Shown here piece after piece: positions 16,405 to 27,356 of a stretch of DNA of 64,000 nucleotides. Within the stretch, counting starts at the first letter, position 1; every line of letters starts with the position of its first letter. Made by a program: the position numbers and the translations under genes. The DNA comes from Streptomyces griseoviridis. Lineage in GTDB: Bacteria; Actinomycetota; Actinomycetes; Streptomycetales; Streptomycetaceae. The notes beneath the pieces were generated by a model. The model did not search any database. It saw only the letters and a list, made by a program, of their open reading frames with translations, and was not told where the DNA came from. The DNA is taken from NCBI RefSeq assembly GCF_005222485.1, contig NZ_CP029078.1:7689501-7753500 (forward strand), written 5' to 3'.

Positions 16405-17828
16405 CCGACGGCAAGGCGTCAGGCGGACCGGGCACCGGGGCGCCCGCGGGCCACGGCAAGGACGCCGTCGTGATCGGCGGCGGGCTGGCCGGTGTCACTG
16501 CCGCCCTCGCCCTCGCCGACGCGGGGGTGCGGGTCACCCTCGTCGAGGGCCGCCCCCGGCTGGGCGGACTGGCCTTCTCCTTCCGGCGCGGCGAGCTGAC
16601 CGTGGACAACGGACAGCACGTGTACATGCGCTGCTGCACCGCCTACCGCTGGTTCCTCGACCGGATCGGCGGGACGGCGCTCGCGCCGCTGCAGGATCGT
16701 CTCGACGTGCCCGTTCTCGACCTGGACCGCCCCGAGGGACGCCGGCTCGGCAGGCTCCGCCGCGACCCCCTGCCGGTCCCCCTGCACCTGGGGCGCAGCC
16801 TCGCCGCCTACCCGCACCTCTCGCTCGCCGACCGCGCGAAGGTCGGCAGGGCCGCGCTCGCCCTCAAAGGGCTCGACCTCACCGATCCGGCCCTCGACAG
16901 CCAGGACTTCGGCGGCTGGCTGACCGCCCACGGCCAGTCGGCGCGTGCCGTCGAGGCCCTGTGGGACCTGGTCGGCGTGGCCACCCTCAACGCCGTCGCG
17001 GGCGACTGCTCGCTCGCGCTCGCCGCGATGGTGTTCAAGACCGGCCTGCTCTCCGAGCCGGGCGCCGCCGACATCGGCTGGGCCAAGGTCCCGCTGGGCG
17101 ACCTGCACGACCGGCTGGCCCGCGAGGCCCTCGACGCCGCGGGCGTGCGGACCGAGACCCGCACCCGCGTCAACGCCGTCTCCCGTGACGGGGACGGCCG
17201 GTGGAGCGTCCAGGTACCGGGCGAGCAACTGCGCACGGACGCCGTCGTGCTCGCCGTGCCGCAGCGCGAGGCGCACGACCTGCTGCCGCCCGGCGCCCTC
17301 GACGACCCCCAACGGCTCCTGGAGATCGGCACCGCGCCGATCCTGAACGTGCACGTCGTCTACGACCGCACCGTCCTCACCCGCCCCTTCTTCGCGGCCC
17401 TCGGCACCCCGGTGCAGTGGGTCTTCGACCGCACCGACGCCTCAGGACTCACCAGCGGCCAGTACCTCGCCGTCTCGCAGTCCGCCGCCCAGGACGACAT
17501 CGACGCGCCCGTCGCCGCCCTGCGCGAGCGCTACCTGCCCGAACTGGAACGACTGCTGCCCGGTGCCCGCGGCGCCGAGGTGCGGGACTTCTTCGTCACC
17601 CGGGAGCGCACGGCGACGTTCGCCCCCACCCCCGGCGTCGGACGGCTGCGGCCCGGCGCCCGCACCAAGGCACCCGGCCTCTACCTGGCCGGAGCGTGGA
17701 CCGCCACCGGGTGGCCCGCGACCATGGAGAGTGCGGTTCGCAGCGGTGTCAGCGCGGCCGACGCCGCGCTGAGCGCCCTGGGCCGGCCCCGCCCCCGTCG
17801 CCTCTTCGAAGTGGAGGAGGCGGCGTGA
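16401..17828 (+). CDS. hpnE: hydroxysqualene dehydroxylase HpnE (FAD-dependent)
   Basis: 475 residues. After a 20-residue Gly/Ala leader comes the FAD Rossmann motif VVIGGGLAGVTAALALADAG, then VTLVEGRPRLGG (dinucleotide-binding tail) and the C-terminal GLYLAGAWTATGWPATMESAVRSG, the second FAD-contact motif of phytoene desaturase/amine oxidase folds. Role: reductive removal of the hydroxyl to give squalene. Position after hpnC-hpnD fixes it as HpnE rather than a carotenoid desaturase. The next gene's possible GTG 17825 overlaps its TGA. Confidence 0.92.
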   Translation: MTDGKASGGPGTGAPAGHGKDAVVIGGGLAGVTAALALADAGVRVTLVEGRPRLGGLAFSFRRGELTVDNGQHVYMRCCTAYRWFLDRIGGTALAPLQDRLDVPVLDLDRPEGRRLGRLRRDPLPVPLHLGRSLAAYPHLSLADRAKVGRAALALKGLDLTDPALDSQDFGGWLTAHGQSARAVEALWDLVGVATLNAVAGDCSLALAAMVFKTGLLSEPGAADIGWAKVPLGDLHDRLAREALDAAGVRTETRTRVNAVSRDGDGRWSVQVPGEQLRTDAVVLAVPQREAHDLLPPGALDDPQRLLEIGTAPILNVHVVYDRTVLTRPFFAALGTPVQWVFDRTDASGLTSGQYLAVSQSAAQDDIDAPVAALRERYLPELERLLPGARGAEVRDFFVTRERTATFAPTPGVGRLRPGARTKAPGLYLAGAWTATGWPATMESAVRSGVSAADAALSALGRPRPRRLFEVEEAA

Positions 17829-17887
17829 CGCTCGACCAGCGCGCGGCAGGCCCCCGCACCCCCGGTACCGCAACAAGAGGAGAGACT

Positions 17888-18961
17888 GTGCCCACTGTGC
17901 CCCCGGCCTCGACCGCCGGCCAAGAGACCGCGGTGGACGTGACCGCGCTCCTGGAACGCGGCCGGACCCTGGCCACGCCGGTACTGCGGGCGGCCGTCGA
18001 CCGCCTGGCCCCTCCCATGGACACCGTGGCCGCCTACCACTTCGGCTGGATCGACGCCGACGGCAACCCCGCCGACGGCGACGGCGGCAAGGCCGTGCGC
18101 CCCGCCCTCGCGGTGCTCTCCGCCGAGGTCACCGGCGCCGCCCCCGAGGCCGGGGTGCCCGGCGCGGTCGCCGTCGAACTCGTCCACAACTTCTCGCTCC
18201 TGCACGACGACCTGATGGACGGCGACGAGCAGCGCCGCCACCGCGACACCGTCTGGAAGGTGCACGGACCCGCCCAGGCCATCCTGGTCGGCGACGCCCT
18301 GTTCGCCCTCGGCAACGAGGTCCTCCTCGAACTGGGCACCGTCGAGGCCGGCCGCGCCACCCGCCGGCTGACCGCCGCCACCCGCGCCCTGATCGACGGC
18401 CAGGCCCAGGACATCTCCTACGAGCACCGCGACCGCGTCAGCGTCGAGGAGTGCCTGGAGATGGAGGGCAACAAGACCGGAGCCCTGCTCGCCTGCGCCT
18501 GCTCCATCGGCGCCGTCCTCGGCGGCGCCGACGACCGCACCGCCGACACCCTGGAGAGGTACGGCTACCACCTCGGCCTCGCCTTCCAGGCCGTCGACGA
18601 CCTCCTCGGTATCTGGGGAGACCCGGGCGCCACCGGCAAGCAGACCTGGAGCGACCTGCGCCAGCGCAAGAAGTCCCTGCCGGTCGTGGCCGCGCTCGCG
18701 GCGGGCGGGGAAGCCTCCGAGCGGCTCGGCGAGATCCTCGCCGCAGACGCCAAGAGCAGTGACTTCGCGAACTTCTCCGAGGAGGAGTTCGCGGCCCGCG
18801 CCGCCCTCATCGAGGAAGCGGGCGGCCGGGAGTGGACCGCGCAAGAGGCCCGCCGCCAGCACACCATCGCCATCGAAGCCCTCGACGCCATCGACATGCC
18901 CGACCGGGTACGGGCCCAGTTCGTGGCGCTCGCCGACTTCGTCGTCGTACGAAAGAGATGA
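17888..18961 (+). CDS. polyprenyl (probably farnesyl) diphosphate synthase
   Basis: 357 residues from GTG 17888, chosen because AAGAGGAGAGA ends a few nt upstream; GTG 17825 overlapping the hpnE stop would add 21 residues. Chain-elongating prenyltransferase: first Asp-rich motif LLHDDLMDGDEQRR (FARM DDLMD) and second GLAFQAVDDLLGIWGD. Residues just before the FARM (HNFSL) are not bulky aromatic on position -4, so product length cannot be fixed; farnesyl or geranylgeranyl diphosphate are the options, and farnesyl is what the operon needs. Cytosolic. Confidence 0.9.
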   Translation: MPTVPPASTAGQETAVDVTALLERGRTLATPVLRAAVDRLAPPMDTVAAYHFGWIDADGNPADGDGGKAVRPALAVLSAEVTGAAPEAGVPGAVAVELVHNFSLLHDDLMDGDEQRRHRDTVWKVHGPAQAILVGDALFALGNEVLLELGTVEAGRATRRLTAATRALIDGQAQDISYEHRDRVSVEECLEMEGNKTGALLACACSIGAVLGGADDRTADTLERYGYHLGLAFQAVDDLLGIWGDPGATGKQTWSDLRQRKKSLPVVAALAAGGEASERLGEILAADAKSSDFANFSEEEFAARAALIEEAGGREWTAQEARRQHTIAIEALDAIDMPDRVRAQFVALADFVVVRKR

Positions 18962-19079
18962 TCACTATCGGCCGAATAATCCTCGCGTAGTCGCCGGCCG
19001 GTGTCCCGGGACACCCAGCACCGGCCGACGGCGGACCCACAGCAGCAGGTGACTTACACGACTGCACGAAGGGGAAGCC

Positions 19080-21086
19080 ATGACAGCGACGACCGACGGA
19101 AGCACCGGGGCCATGCCTCCCCGAGCAGCCGCGGCCAGCGACACCGCAGGCACCACCCCCGAGACGGCCGGGGTGCACGAAGCCGCCGCACACGCCGTAC
19201 AACGCGCCACCGACTTCCTCCTCGCCCAACAGGACCCCCAGGGCTGGTGGAAGGGCGACCTGGAGACCAACGTCACCATGGACGCCGAGGATCTGCTGCT
19301 CAGACAGTTCCTCGGCATCAGGGACGAGGCCACCACCCGCGCCAGCGCCCTCTTCATCCGCGGCGAACAGCGCCCGGACGGCACCTGGGCCACCTTCTAC
19401 GGCGGACCGGGCGAACTCTCCGCCACCATCGAGGCGTACGTCGCGCTGCGGCTGGCCGGCGACCGGCCGGACGCACCGCACATGGCCCGCGCCTCGGCCT
19501 GGATCCGGGCCCGCGGCGGCATCGCCGCGGCGCGCGTCTTCACCCGGATCTGGCTCGCCCTGTTCGGCTGGTGGAGATGGGAGGACCTGCCCGAACTCCC
19601 GCCCGAACTCCTGTACTTCCCCAAGTGGTTCCCGCTCAACATCTACAACTTCGGCTGCTGGGCGCGGCAGACCATCGTGCCCCTCACCGTCGTCTCCGCG
19701 AAGCGCCCGGTGCGCCCGGCGCCGTTCCCGCTGGACGAGCTGCACACCGACAAGGACCGCCCCAACCCGCCCAAGCCCCTTGCCCCGCCCACCACATGGG
19801 ACGGCCTCTTCCAGCGGCTCGACAAGGTCGTCCGCGGCTACCGCGCGGTCGCCGTGCGCGGACTCCGCACCGCCGCCCTGAACTCCGCCACCCGCTGGAT
19901 CGTCGAACGCCAGGAGAACGACGGAGCCTGGGGCGGCATCCAGCCGCCCGCCGTCTACTCGGTCATCGCCCTGCACCTGATGGGATACGACCTCGACCAC
20001 CCCGTGATGCGGGCCGGCCTCGAATCCCTCGACCGGTACGCCGTGTGGCGCGAGGACGGCGCCCGCATGATCGAGGCCTGCCAGTCACCGGTGTGGGACA
20101 CCTGCCTCGCCGCCATCGCGCTCGTCGACGCCGGAGTCCCCGCCGACCACCCCAAACTCGTGCGGGCCGCCGACTGGATGCTCGGCGAGGAGATCGTCAG
20201 ACCCGGCGACTGGGCCGTGCGACGCCCCCAACTCCCGCCCGGCGGATGGGCGTTCGAGTTCCACAACGACAACTACCCCGACATCGACGACACCGCGGAG
20301 GTCGCCCTCGCGCTGCGCCGGGTGCGCCACCACAACCCGGAGCGGGTGGACCGGGCCATCGGACGCGCGGTCCGCTGGAACCTCGGCATGCAGTCGAAGA
20401 ACGGCGGCTGGGGCGCCTTCGACGTCGACAACACCAGCCCCTTCCCCAACCGGCTGCCGTTCTGCGACTTCGGGGAGGTCATCGACCCGCCGTCGGCCGA
20501 CGTCACCGCGCACGTCGTCGAGATGCTCGCGGTCGAGGGCCTCTCCCACGACCCGCGCACCCGGCGCGGCATCGACTGGCTGCTCGCCGAACAGGAGCCC
20601 GACGGCTCGTGGTTCGGGCGCTGGGGCGTCAACTACATCTACGGCACCGGGTCCGTCGTCCCCGCCCTGACCGCGGCCGGGTTCCCCGGCTCGCACCCGG
20701 CGATCCGCCGCGCCGTCGGCTGGCTCGAATCCGTCCAGAACGAGGACGGCGGCTGGGGCGAGGACCTGCGCTCCTACCAGGACGCGGCCCGCTGGAGCGG
20801 CCGGGGCGCCTCCACCGCCTCACAGACCGGATGGGCGCTGATGGCGCTCCTCGCGGCCGGTGAGCGGGACTCCAAGGCCGTCGAGCGGGGCGTCGCCTGG
20901 CTCGCCGCGACCCAGCGGGACGACGGCTCCTGGGACGAGCCCTACTTCACCGGCACCGGCTTCCCGTGGGACTTCTCCATCAACTACCACCTCTACCGGC
21001 AGGTGTTCCCGCTCACCGCCCTCGGCCGCTACCTCCACGGGGAGCCCTTCGCGAAGAGGCCCTACCCCGAGGCCGAGGGGGGCTGA
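19080..21086 (+). CDS. shc: squalene-hopene cyclase
   Basis: 668 residues, ATG preceded by GAAGGGGAAG. The catalytic acid motif DIDDTA spans residues 401-406. At least six QW repeats are readable (QDPQGWW, QENDGAWG, QSKNGGWG, QEPDGSWFG, QNEDGGWGE, QRDDGSWDE). Cyclises squalene to hopene/hopanol as a monotopic membrane enzyme. Length is normal for bacterial enzymes. The 118-bp gap upstream is the longest inside the operon and could hold a second promoter. Its TGA overlaps the hpnG start (TGATG). Confidence 0.97.
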   Translation: MTATTDGSTGAMPPRAAAASDTAGTTPETAGVHEAAAHAVQRATDFLLAQQDPQGWWKGDLETNVTMDAEDLLLRQFLGIRDEATTRASALFIRGEQRPDGTWATFYGGPGELSATIEAYVALRLAGDRPDAPHMARASAWIRARGGIAAARVFTRIWLALFGWWRWEDLPELPPELLYFPKWFPLNIYNFGCWARQTIVPLTVVSAKRPVRPAPFPLDELHTDKDRPNPPKPLAPPTTWDGLFQRLDKVVRGYRAVAVRGLRTAALNSATRWIVERQENDGAWGGIQPPAVYSVIALHLMGYDLDHPVMRAGLESLDRYAVWREDGARMIEACQSPVWDTCLAAIALVDAGVPADHPKLVRAADWMLGEEIVRPGDWAVRRPQLPPGGWAFEFHNDNYPDIDDTAEVALALRRVRHHNPERVDRAIGRAVRWNLGMQSKNGGWGAFDVDNTSPFPNRLPFCDFGEVIDPPSADVTAHVVEMLAVEGLSHDPRTRRGIDWLLAEQEPDGSWFGRWGVNYIYGTGSVVPALTAAGFPGSHPAIRRAVGWLESVQNEDGGWGEDLRSYQDAARWSGRGASTASQTGWALMALLAAGERDSKAVERGVAWLAATQRDDGSWDEPYFTGTGFPWDFSINYHLYRQVFPLTALGRYLHGEPFAKRPYPEAEGG

Positions 21087-21727
21087 TGAGCGCACAGCCC
21101 GACCCGGCCCCGCTGCTGATCGCCTGCGCGCTCGGCATCGAGCACCTCGCCCTGCGCGCCGGCGACCGCGGCGGCGCCGGCGGGCCGGTCACCGTGGTGC
21201 GCACCGGCATGGGACCCAAGGCGGCCGACCGCTCGGTCACCCGAATCCTCGCCGACCCGCACCTCGCCGACGCCGCCGTGCTGGCCACCGGGTTCTGCGC
21301 CGGGCTCGCCCCCGGCATGCACCCGGGCGACCTGGTCGTCGCCGAGGAGACCAGGGACCCGCGCGGGACCGTCCCGTGCGTCGGCACCGAACTGCTCGTC
21401 AAGGAACTGGCGCGGACACTGCCGGGACGCACCGTCCACACCGGGCCGCTGACCGGCTCCGACCACGTCGTGCGCGGACCCGAGCGGTCGGACCTGCTCG
21501 CGACCGGCGCGATCGCGGTGGACATGGAATCCGCCGCGACGCTTCTGAGCGCCGTCCGTACGGGACCGCGCCCCGTTGCGGCCGTCCGGGTGGTCGTGGA
21601 CGCTCCAGAACATGAACTCGTCCGAATCGGCACGGTGCGCGGTGGAATATCAGCCTTCCGCGTCCTTCGTTCCGTCCTTCCCGCATTCTTCGAATGGCAC
21701 CGATCCTTGTTGCTCCCCCGGAGGTGA
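21086..21727 (+). CDS. hpnG: HpnG, adenosylhopane nucleosidase/phosphorylase-like
   Basis: 213 residues from ATG 21086. Nucleoside phosphorylase (PNP/UDP) fold: GIEHLALRAG..., VVRTGMGPKAADRS, LATGFCAGLAPGMHPGDLVVAEE, the purine/ribose segment AVDMESAAT. Family knowledge: HpnG removes adenine from adenosylhopane to yield (phospho)ribosylhopane. Translationally coupled to shc; hpnH follows 5 bp after the stop or, with a GTG at 21724, overlaps it. Confidence 0.9.
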   Translation: MSAQPDPAPLLIACALGIEHLALRAGDRGGAGGPVTVVRTGMGPKAADRSVTRILADPHLADAAVLATGFCAGLAPGMHPGDLVVAEETRDPRGTVPCVGTELLVKELARTLPGRTVHTGPLTGSDHVVRGPERSDLLATGAIAVDMESAATLLSAVRTGPRPVAAVRVVVDAPEHELVRIGTVRGGISAFRVLRSVLPAFFEWHRSLLLPRR

Positions 21728-21732
21728 GCCAG

Positions 21733-22755
21733 ATGGCCATGCCGCTGCGCCAGTCCATCAAGGTCGCTACATACCTGGCAGAACAGAAGCTCCGCAAGCG
21801 TGACAAGTTCCCGCTGATCGTGGAGCTCGAACCCCTCTTCGCCTGCAACCTCGCCTGCGAGGGCTGCGGCAAGATCCAGCACCCGGCCGGGGTGCTCAAG
21901 CAGCGCATGCCGGTCGCCCAGGCCGTGGGCGCGGTCCTGGAGTCGGGGGCGCCGATGGTGTCCATCGCCGGCGGCGAGCCCCTGATGCACCCTCAGATCG
22001 ACGAGATCGTGCGGCAGTTGGTGGCGAAGAAGAAGTACGTCTTCCTCTGCACCAACGCCATGCTGCTGCGCAAGAAGATGGACAAGTTCACGCCCTCGCC
22101 GTACTTCGCCTTCGCCGTCCACATCGACGGGCTGCGCGAGCGGCACGACGAGTCGGTCGCCAAGGAGGGCGTGTTCGACGAGGCGGTGGCCGCCATCAAG
22201 GAGGCCAAGCGGCGCGGCTTCCGGGTCACCACCAACTCGACCTTCTTCAACACCGACACCCCGCAGACCATCATCGAGGTCCTCGACTTCCTCAACGACG
22301 AGCTGCGGGTGGACGAGATGATGATCTCGCCCGCCTACGCCTACGAGAAGGCCCCCGACCAGGACCACTTCCTCGGCGTCACGCAGACCCGCGAGCTGTT
22401 CAAGAAGGCGTTCGCGGGCGGCAACCGGCTGCGCTGGCGGCTCAACCACTCCCCGCTCTTCCTGGACTTCCTGGAGGGCAAGGTCGACTTCCCGTGCACC
22501 GCGTGGGCGATCCCCAACTACTCGCTGTTCGGCTGGCAGCGCCCCTGCTACCTGATGAGCGACGGCTACGTGCCGACCTACCGCGAACTCATCGAGAAGA
22601 CCGACTGGGACAAGTACGGACGCGGCAAGGACCCGCGCTGCGACAACTGCATGGCGCACTGCGGCTACGAGCCCACCGCCGTCCTCGCCACCATGGGATC
22701 GCTCAAGGAGTCGCTGCGCGCGATGCGCGAGACGGTCTCCGGGAACCGGGGGTGA
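21733..22755 (+). CDS. hpnH: adenosylhopane synthase HpnH (radical SAM)
   Basis: 340 residues from ATG 21733, 8 nt after GGAGG. Radical-SAM cluster C38-x3-C42-x2-C45 in [15 protein letters not shown]-contact [13 protein letters not shown] text reads SIAGGEPL; C-terminal SPASM-like Cys residues in [11 protein letters not shown]. Adds the 5'-deoxyadenosyl radical to hopene to form adenosylhopane, the first step of extended hopanoids. [20 protein letters not shown] is the conserved HpnH N-terminus, which supports this start. Confidence 0.95.
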   Translation: MAMPLRQSIKVATYLAEQKLRKRDKFPLIVELEPLFACNLACEGCGKIQHPAGVLKQRMPVAQAVGAVLESGAPMVSIAGGEPLMHPQIDEIVRQLVAKKKYVFLCTNAMLLRKKMDKFTPSPYFAFAVHIDGLRERHDESVAKEGVFDEAVAAIKEAKRRGFRVTTNSTFFNTDTPQTIIEVLDFLNDELRVDEMMISPAYAYEKAPDQDHFLGVTQTRELFKKAFAGGNRLRWRLNHSPLFLDFLEGKVDFPCTAWAIPNYSLFGWQRPCYLMSDGYVPTYRELIEKTDWDKYGRGKDPRCDNCMAHCGYEPTAVLATMGSLKESLRAMRETVSGNRG

Positions 22756-22759
22756 CCCC

Positions 22760-23917
22760 ATGACCGCCGTCTCCCTCGGCGTGCCCCAGCTCCCGCCCCG
22801 GCCGATCGCCGAGCGCCGCCTCTCGCGGCGCATCGACGTCGGGCAGGTGCCGGTCGGCGGTGGCGCCCCGGTGTCGGTGCAGTCGATGACCACGACCCGC
22901 ACCTCCGACATCGGCGCCACCCTCCAGCAGATCGCCGAACTCACCGCGTCGGGCTGCCAGATCGTGCGGGTGGCCTGTCCGACGCAGGACGACGCGGACG
23001 CCCTGTCGACGATCGCCCGCAAGTCGCAGATCCCGGTCATCGCCGACATCCACTTCCAGCCGAAGTACGTGTTCGCGGCGATCGAGGCGGGCTGCGCCGC
23101 CGTCCGCGTCAACCCGGGCAACATCAAGCAGTTCGACGACAAGGTCAAGGAGATCGCGGGCGCCGCCAAGGACCACGGCACGCCGATCCGCATCGGCGTC
23201 AACGCCGGCTCCCTCGACCGGCGCCTGCTCCAGAAGTACGGCAGGGCCACCCCGGAGGCGCTCGTCGAGTCGGCGCTGTGGGAGGCGTCCCTCTTCGAGG
23301 AGCACGGCTTCCGGGACATCAAGATCTCGGTGAAGCACAACGACCCGGTCATCATGATCGAGGCGTACAAGCAGCTCGCCGCCCAGTCCGACTACCCCCT
23401 CCACCTCGGCGTCACCGAGGCGGGCCCGGCCTTCCAGGGCACCATCAAGTCGGCCGTCGCCTTCGGCGCCCTGCTCTCCCAGGGCATCGGCGACACCATC
23501 CGCGTCTCCCTCTCGGCGCCGCCCGCCGAGGAGGTCAAGGTCGGCATCCAGATCCTGGAGTCCCTCAACCTCAAGCAGCGCGGCCTGGAGATCGTCTCCT
23601 GCCCGTCCTGCGGCCGCGCCCAGGTCGACGTCTACAAGCTCGCCGAAGAGGTCACCGCCGGCCTGACCGGCATGGAGGTCCCGCTCCGGGTCGCCGTCAT
23701 GGGCTGCGTCGTCAACGGTCCGGGCGAGGCCCGCGAGGCCGACCTCGGCGTCGCCTCCGGCAACGGCAAGGGCCAGATCTTCGTCAAGGGCGAGGTCATC
23801 AAGACCGTCCCCGAGTCGAAGATCGTGGAGACCCTCATCGAGGAAGCGATGAAGATCGCCGCACAGATGGAGCAGGACGGCGTCGCGGCGGGGGAGCCGG
23901 CCGTCACCGTGAGCTGA
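22760..23917 (+). CDS. ispG: flavodoxin-dependent 4-hydroxy-3-methylbut-2-enyl-diphosphate synthase
   Basis: 385 residues. TIM-barrel text [29 protein letters not shown] and RVNPGNIK, plus the iron-sulfur ligands Cys281, Cys284 (CPSC) and Cys316 (MGC) of the C-terminal domain. Sixth step of the MEP pathway, converting MEcPP to HMBPP. Located 4 bp after hpnH. A second ispG elsewhere on the chromosome is likely in Streptomyces (from memory), so this is probably the pathway-dedicated copy. Confidence 0.96.
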   Translation: MTAVSLGVPQLPPRPIAERRLSRRIDVGQVPVGGGAPVSVQSMTTTRTSDIGATLQQIAELTASGCQIVRVACPTQDDADALSTIARKSQIPVIADIHFQPKYVFAAIEAGCAAVRVNPGNIKQFDDKVKEIAGAAKDHGTPIRIGVNAGSLDRRLLQKYGRATPEALVESALWEASLFEEHGFRDIKISVKHNDPVIMIEAYKQLAAQSDYPLHLGVTEAGPAFQGTIKSAVAFGALLSQGIGDTIRVSLSAPPAEEVKVGIQILESLNLKQRGLEIVSCPSCGRAQVDVYKLAEEVTAGLTGMEVPLRVAVMGCVVNGPGEAREADLGVASGNGKGQIFVKGEVIKTVPESKIVETLIEEAMKIAAQMEQDGVAAGEPAVTVS

Positions 23918-23945
23918 TCGAGCACGGACCGAAGGGGGCCCGAGC

Positions 23946-25850
23946 GTGACGATTCTGGAGACCATCCGGGGACCACGCGACCTGAAGGCGCTGTCCGAAG
24001 CGGACGTCGGTCGACTGACCGAGGAGATCAGAGAGTTCCTGGTGCAGGCGGTGGCCAGAACCGGCGGACACCTCGGGCCCAACCTGGGCGTGGTGGAACT
24101 GTCCGTCGCCCTGCACCGGGTCTTCGAGTCGCCGGTCGACCGCATCGTGTGGGACACCGGACACCAGAGCTACGTCCACAAGCTCCTGACGGGACGTCAG
24201 GACTTCTCCAAGCTGCGCGGCAAGGGCGGCCTCTCCGGCTACCCCTCGCGGGAGGAGTCCGAGCACGACATCGTCGAGAACAGCCACGCCTCCACCGCGC
24301 TCGGCTGGGCCGACGGACTCGCCAAGGCCCGCCAGGTCCGCGGCGAGAAGGGCCAGGTGGTCGCCGTCATCGGGGACGGCGCGCTGACCGGCGGCATGGC
24401 CTGGGAGGCGCTCAACAACATCGCCGCCGCCAAGGACCGCCCGCTGATCATCGTCGTCAACGACAACGAACGCTCCTACGCGCCCACCATCGGCGGCCTC
24501 GCCGACCACCTCGCCACCCTCCGCACCACCGACGGCTACGAACGCGTCCTCGCCTGGGGCAAGGACATGCTGCTGCGCACCCCGGTCGTCGGCGGCACCG
24601 TCTACGAGTCGCTGCACGGCGCGAAGAAGGGGTTCAAGGACGCCTTCGCGCCCCAGGGCATGTTCGAGGACCTGGGCCTGAAGTACATCGGCCCGATCGA
24701 CGGGCACGACATCGGGGCCGTCGAGTCCGCGCTGCGCCGCGCGAAACGGTTCCACGGCCCCGTCCTCGTGCACTGCCTCACCGAGAAGGGCCGCGGCTAC
24801 GGACCCGCCCTCGCGCACGAGGAGGACCACTTCCACACCGTCGGCGTGATGGACCCGCTCACCTGCGAGCCCCTCGTGCCGGCCGCCGCGCCCTCCTGGA
24901 CCTCGGTGTTCGGCGAGGAGATCGCCGCCATCGGCGCCGAACGGGACGACGTCGTCGCGATCACGGCGGCCATGCTGCACCCCGTCGGACTCGGCCCGTT
25001 CGCCGCCCGGTTCCCCGACCGGGTCTGGGACGTCGGCATCGCCGAACAGCACGCCACCGTCTCCGCGGCCGGCCTCGCCACCGGCGGCGTCCACCCGGTC
25101 GTCGCCGTCTACGCCACCTTCCTCAACCGGGCCTTCGACCAGCTCCTGATGGATGTCGCGCTGCACCGCTGCGGCGTCACGTTCGTGCTGGACCGGGCCG
25201 GCGTCACCGGTGTCGACGGCGCCTCCCACAACGGCATGTGGGACCTCTCCATCCTCCAGGTCGTCCCAGGACTGCGGATCGCCGCCCCGCGCGACGCCGC
25301 CCAACTCCGCGCCCAGCTCCGCGAAGCCGTCGCCGTCGACGACGCCCCGACCCTGGTCCGCTTCCCGAAGGAGTCCGTGGGCCCCGACATCCCGGCCGTC
25401 GACCGGATCGGCGGACTCGACGTCCTGCGCCGCGACGAACGGCCCGACGTGCTCCTGGTCGCCGTCGGCGTGATGGCGCGGGTCTGCCTCCAGGCCGCCG
25501 AACTGCTCCAGGCCCGCGGCATCGGCTGCACGGTCGTGGACCCCCGCTGGGTCAAGCCCGTCGACCCCGCCCTGCCCGAACTCGCCTCCCACCACCGCCT
25601 GGTGGCCGTCGTCGAGGACAACAGCCGCGCCGCGGGCGTCGGTTCCGCCGTGGCACTCGCCCTCGGCGACGCCGACATCGACGTCCCCGTACGCCGGTTC
25701 GGCATCCCCGAGCAGTTCCTCGCGCACGCCAAACGCGCCGAGGTACTGGCCGACATCGGACTCACGCCCGTCGAGGTGGCCGGGCGGATCAGCGCGAGCC
25801 TGGCCGCCGGTCAACGGGCGGCAGGACCAGTCAAGGAGAAAGCTGAATGA
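23946..25850 (+). CDS. dxs: 1-deoxy-D-xylulose-5-phosphate synthase
   Basis: 634 residues from GTG 23946 preceded by GAAGGGGG. Thiamine-diphosphate enzyme: [13 protein letters not shown], metal/TPP motif [17 protein letters not shown]...NDN, and transketolase-like pyrimidine domain with [15 protein letters not shown] and [10 protein letters not shown]. First step of the MEP pathway (pyruvate plus glyceraldehyde-3-phosphate). ATGA overlap with the next gene shows it is in the hopanoid operon. Confidence 0.97.
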   Translation: MTILETIRGPRDLKALSEADVGRLTEEIREFLVQAVARTGGHLGPNLGVVELSVALHRVFESPVDRIVWDTGHQSYVHKLLTGRQDFSKLRGKGGLSGYPSREESEHDIVENSHASTALGWADGLAKARQVRGEKGQVVAVIGDGALTGGMAWEALNNIAAAKDRPLIIVVNDNERSYAPTIGGLADHLATLRTTDGYERVLAWGKDMLLRTPVVGGTVYESLHGAKKGFKDAFAPQGMFEDLGLKYIGPIDGHDIGAVESALRRAKRFHGPVLVHCLTEKGRGYGPALAHEEDHFHTVGVMDPLTCEPLVPAAAPSWTSVFGEEIAAIGAERDDVVAITAAMLHPVGLGPFAARFPDRVWDVGIAEQHATVSAAGLATGGVHPVVAVYATFLNRAFDQLLMDVALHRCGVTFVLDRAGVTGVDGASHNGMWDLSILQVVPGLRIAAPRDAAQLRAQLREAVAVDDAPTLVRFPKESVGPDIPAVDRIGGLDVLRRDERPDVLLVAVGVMARVCLQAAELLQARGIGCTVVDPRWVKPVDPALPELASHHRLVAVVEDNSRAAGVGSAVALALGDADIDVPVRRFGIPEQFLAHAKRAEVLADIGLTPVEVAGRISASLAAGQRAAGPVKEKAE

Positions 25851-27232
25851 GCAAGGAGTTCGACCTCGGCGCACTCTTGGCCGAGCGCGGAGCCGAGCGC
25901 TACGAGCTGCACGGCAAGTACCTCAACCACCAGCTCCCGCGCATGCTGCGCACCCTCGGCTTCGACAAGGTCTACGAGCGCGGCCAGGGCGCCTACTTCT
26001 GGGACGCCGACGGCCACGACTACCTCGACATGCTCGCCGGGTTCGGCGTGATGGGCCTCGGCCGCCACCACCCGGTCGTCCGCAAGGCGCTGCACGACGT
26101 CCTGGACGCCGACCTCGCCGACCTCACCCGCTTCGACTGCCAGCCGCTGCCCGGCCTGCTCGCCGAGAAGCTGCTCACCCACAGCCCGCACCTGGACCGG
26201 GTGTTCTTCGGCAACAGCGGCACCGAGGCGGTCGAGACCGCCCTCAAGTTCGCCCGGTACGCGACCGGCAGGCCCCGCGTCCTGTACTGCGACCACGCCT
26301 TCCACGGCCTGACCACCGGCTCCCTCTCGGTCAACGGCGAGTCCGGGTTCCGCGACGGCTTCGCCCCGCTGCTGCCCGACACCGCCGTACCGCTCGGTGA
26401 TCTCGACGCCCTGGCACGGGAGTTGAAGAAGGACGACGTCGCCGCCCTGGTCGTCGAACCCGTCCAGGGCAAGGGCGTGCACGAGGCACCGCCCGGATAC
26501 CTGCGCGCCGCCCAGGAGTTGCTGCACCGGCACAAGGCGCTCCTGATCGCCGACGAGGTGCAGACCGGCCTCGGCCGCACCGGTGACTTCTACGCCTACC
26601 AGCACGAGGACGGCGTCGAACCGGACCTGGTCTGCGTGGCCAAGGCGCTCTCCGGCGGCTATGTGCCGGTCGGCGCCACCCTCGGCAAGGACTGGATCTT
26701 CAAGAAGGTCTACTCGTCCATGGACCGGGTGCTCGTGCACTCGGCGAGCTTCGGCTCCAACGCCCAGGCGATGGCGGCCGGACTCGCCGTGCTGTCGGTC
26801 ATGGAGAACGACCAGATCGTCGCGAACGCGCGGGCGACCGGCGAGCTGCTCAGGTCGAAGCTCGCCGCCCTCGTCGACACCTACGAGCTGCTCGCCGACG
26901 TGCGCGGCCGCGGGCTGATGATCGGCATCGAGTTCGGCCGGCCCAAGTCGCTGAAGCTGCGCAGCCGTTGGACGATGCTCCAGGCGGCCCGCAAGGGCCT
27001 GTTCGCGCAGATGGTCGTGGTCCCGCTGCTCCAGCGGCACCGGATCCTCACCCAGGTCTCCGGCGACCACCTGGAGGTGATCAAGCTGATCCCGCCGCTG
27101 ATCGTGGGGGAGCGGGAGGTGGACCGGTTCGTCGAGGCGTTCACCGCGGTGATGGACGACGCGCACAGCGGCGGCGGGCTGATGTGGGACTTCAGCAAGA
27201 CACTGGTGAAGCAGGCGGTCGCCAACCGGTAG
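25847..27232 (+). CDS. hpnO: HpnO-like aminotransferase (aminobacteriohopanetriol formation)
   Basis: 461 residues, class III PLP-dependent aminotransferase: [46 protein letters not shown] and the PLP Lys in VAKALSGGY. Ornithine/acetylornithine-aminotransferase-like. In the hopanoid context it is expected to convert the C35 aldehyde to aminobacteriohopanetriol. Residues 440-461 form a tail ending [11 protein letters not shown]. Last gene of the operon; the operators at 27357 follow. Confidence 0.9.
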   Translation: MSKEFDLGALLAERGAERYELHGKYLNHQLPRMLRTLGFDKVYERGQGAYFWDADGHDYLDMLAGFGVMGLGRHHPVVRKALHDVLDADLADLTRFDCQPLPGLLAEKLLTHSPHLDRVFFGNSGTEAVETALKFARYATGRPRVLYCDHAFHGLTTGSLSVNGESGFRDGFAPLLPDTAVPLGDLDALARELKKDDVAALVVEPVQGKGVHEAPPGYLRAAQELLHRHKALLIADEVQTGLGRTGDFYAYQHEDGVEPDLVCVAKALSGGYVPVGATLGKDWIFKKVYSSMDRVLVHSASFGSNAQAMAAGLAVLSVMENDQIVANARATGELLRSKLAALVDTYELLADVRGRGLMIGIEFGRPKSLKLRSRWTMLQAARKGLFAQMVVVPLLQRHRILTQVSGDHLEVIKLIPPLIVGEREVDRFVEAFTAVMDDAHSGGGLMWDFSKTLVKQAVANR

Positions 27233-27356
27233 GACGGACAGGAGCCGCCGGCCGGGAGCCGCGGCGGCGAGGGATCGGAGCCCCGCGGCCGGTGGCGGGG
27301 TGGGCGTGGGGCCTGGCGGCCGGTGGCCGGGTGGGCGTGGGTTCCGCGGTCCGGGT

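Noticed and set aside
23278..25846. Long Arg/Pro/His-rich plus-strand frames over ispG and dxs
   Set aside because: Alternate-frame shadows of strongly recognised genes.
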